In this document: piece after piece, positions 58,783 through 64,000 of the stretch | How positions within the stretch are numbered: position 1 is the stretch's first letter | Layout of the letters: each line of letters starts with the position of its first letter | Assembly (NCBI GenBank): GCA_054601695.1 | Contig: BAAHQB010000375.1 | Location: 82,889 to 146,888, forward strand | Reading direction: 5' to 3' | DNA: 64,000 nt | DNA from: Amorphochlora amoebiformis | Lineage: Eukaryota > Cercozoa > Chlorarachniophyceae | Position numbers and translations under genes: made by a program | Notes under the pieces: model-generated | Told to the model about the DNA's origin: nothing | Databases searched by the model: none | What the model saw: only the letters and a program-made list of their open reading frames with translations

Positions 58783-59671
58783 GCGGTTCCGGGCAAGTGA
58801 AGCTCTCGTTTACCGTCCACCGAGGCAGGAAACTCGAAGAACTGAATCGAACAAGGGAAGAAAATGAGCGGGTTGAAGTTGGGTATGTCGCCATGAACAC
58901 TACACAGCCAAACAGCTCATATGCGCGCATGAGAAGCTCAGAGAAATTTGGGGCCCCAAATCCCCCTGTGGAAGCTCCCCTGTCTCTTCGGGAAACGAGA
59001 GAAAATCTCAAATCCAATGGAGCCATTAGAGTAGCGCAGCCCCCAGAAGCTCTCCACTCGCAGAACTTGCACAATATGTAGAGATACTATGGTTTTCTAT
59101 ATCCGTAAGATAGGGGGTCGCTGGGGATGACCCCACGCCCCAGGAGGAGTGATGGAAGTTGTTTGGTCGAGTTTGCAAAGCGGAACAACTGGTACAATAC
59201 ATCTCCTCTGCGCACAGGAAAAAAGGTGTATATGTAGACAAGAGTGATATATTAAAACCCTTGGAAAGAAAGGCTTTAAGAGTGGGTCGGGGGCTTGGGG
59301 CACCTGTCACCGGCCTCGCCTGTGGCAAAGCTTTCCTCCGCACGCCTAGCCGGAATCGGCCGAAATTCTTACAAAGACGAATTTTTATTTCTTTACTTTT
59401 TCCTCGGTTTCGGTAAATTTAATTTAAATTAAGTTTATTTCTCTCTCCGATATATTATTAGGAACTAGTATTATATTTCGGCCAAACAGATGTGACGCTT
59501 AGTGACGTCACGCTTAAGATATATCCCAGATCCCAACATGTCACATTAAATCAAACATGCCGTGACAGAACGCCAGGTAACCCCTCGCTTCGTCGCATAT
59601 CCACAAAGTCTCCGCTAGCTTGCCCCAGGGCCATTAGTTCTGGGCGTCCCCAAGTACAAGAAGTGGCACCA
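58783..59671. promoter_or_regulatory. Divergent intergenic region between the helical-protein gene (-) and the polyprenyl synthase gene (+)
   Basis: About 890 bases without (TA)n. Roughly 58787-59080 is open on both strands, yet neither reading shows a known domain or an ATG with convincing context, so I do not call a gene. 59396-59460 is AT-rich (TAAATTTAATTTAAATTAAG). A shared promoter is inferred from the gene orientation. Confidence 0.45.
59492..59520 (+). promoter_or_regulatory. CRE/ATF-type palindrome within a short repeat
   Basis: GTGACGCTTAGTGACGTCAC followed by GCTTAAG: the 8-bp palindrome TGACGTCA (59503-59510) is the classic bZIP (CRE/ATF) site, flanked on both sides by GACGCTTA-type arms. 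It lies about 160 bases upstream of the polyprenyl synthase start codon. Function is inferred from the motif only. Confidence 0.4.

Positions 59672-64000
<4,329 letters not shown>

Overview
The window is nuclear DNA of a eukaryote. Its genes are split by GT-AG introns, the proteins are eukaryotic types (3R-MYB, CAMK-like kinase, AP2-domain protein, polyprenyl diphosphate synthase), and there are many interstitial arrays of the telomere word TTAGGG. A microbial eukaryote, perhaps an alga with a secondary plastid, is suggested by AP2-like domains, many introns, and a polyprenyl synthase whose N terminus looks like a signal peptide followed by a basic, Ser/Ala-rich segment. This is inference; I cannot name the species.

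Layout: 1-1542, 3' part of a 3R-MYB gene (+). 1543-35184, a gene desert of about 33.6 kb made of (TA)n tracts, blocks of perfect to degenerate TTAGGG/CCCTAA, short unique 'words' repeated 2-6 times with (TA)n spacers, a (CG)n block, a palindromic minisatellite and a 0.6 kb polypurine tract. 35185-47266, a 28-exon Ser/Thr kinase gene (+) whose 1.7 kb of coding sequence is spread over 12 kb because its introns are filled with (TA)n and in one case with CCCTAA repeats. 47267-48108, a CTAG-rich intergenic segment between convergent genes. 48109-57357, an 18-exon gene (-) for a large protein with two AP2-like domains and a C-terminal zinc ribbon. 57795-58782, a small gene (-) for an unrecognised helical protein. 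58783-59671, a divergent promoter region. 59672 to beyond 63267, the 5' part of a polyprenyl diphosphate synthase gene (+). The rest is (TA)n.

I rebuilt the gene models by hand from splice signals, reading phase and family motifs. Each assembled model keeps one open frame (coding length a multiple of three for the kinase, 1722 nt, and for the AP2 gene, 3876 nt), which is good support although no transcript was available. Introns fall into two classes: compact ones of 56-59 nt, and introns swollen to hundreds of bases by (TA)n.

The most unusual property is a recurrent duplication pattern. Short unique segments, including pieces of real exons with their splice sites, are repeated nearby with (TA)n between copies. 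It occurs in at least four exons of three genes and in a dozen or so non-coding families, which suggests one (TA)n-linked duplication process acting across the whole window.
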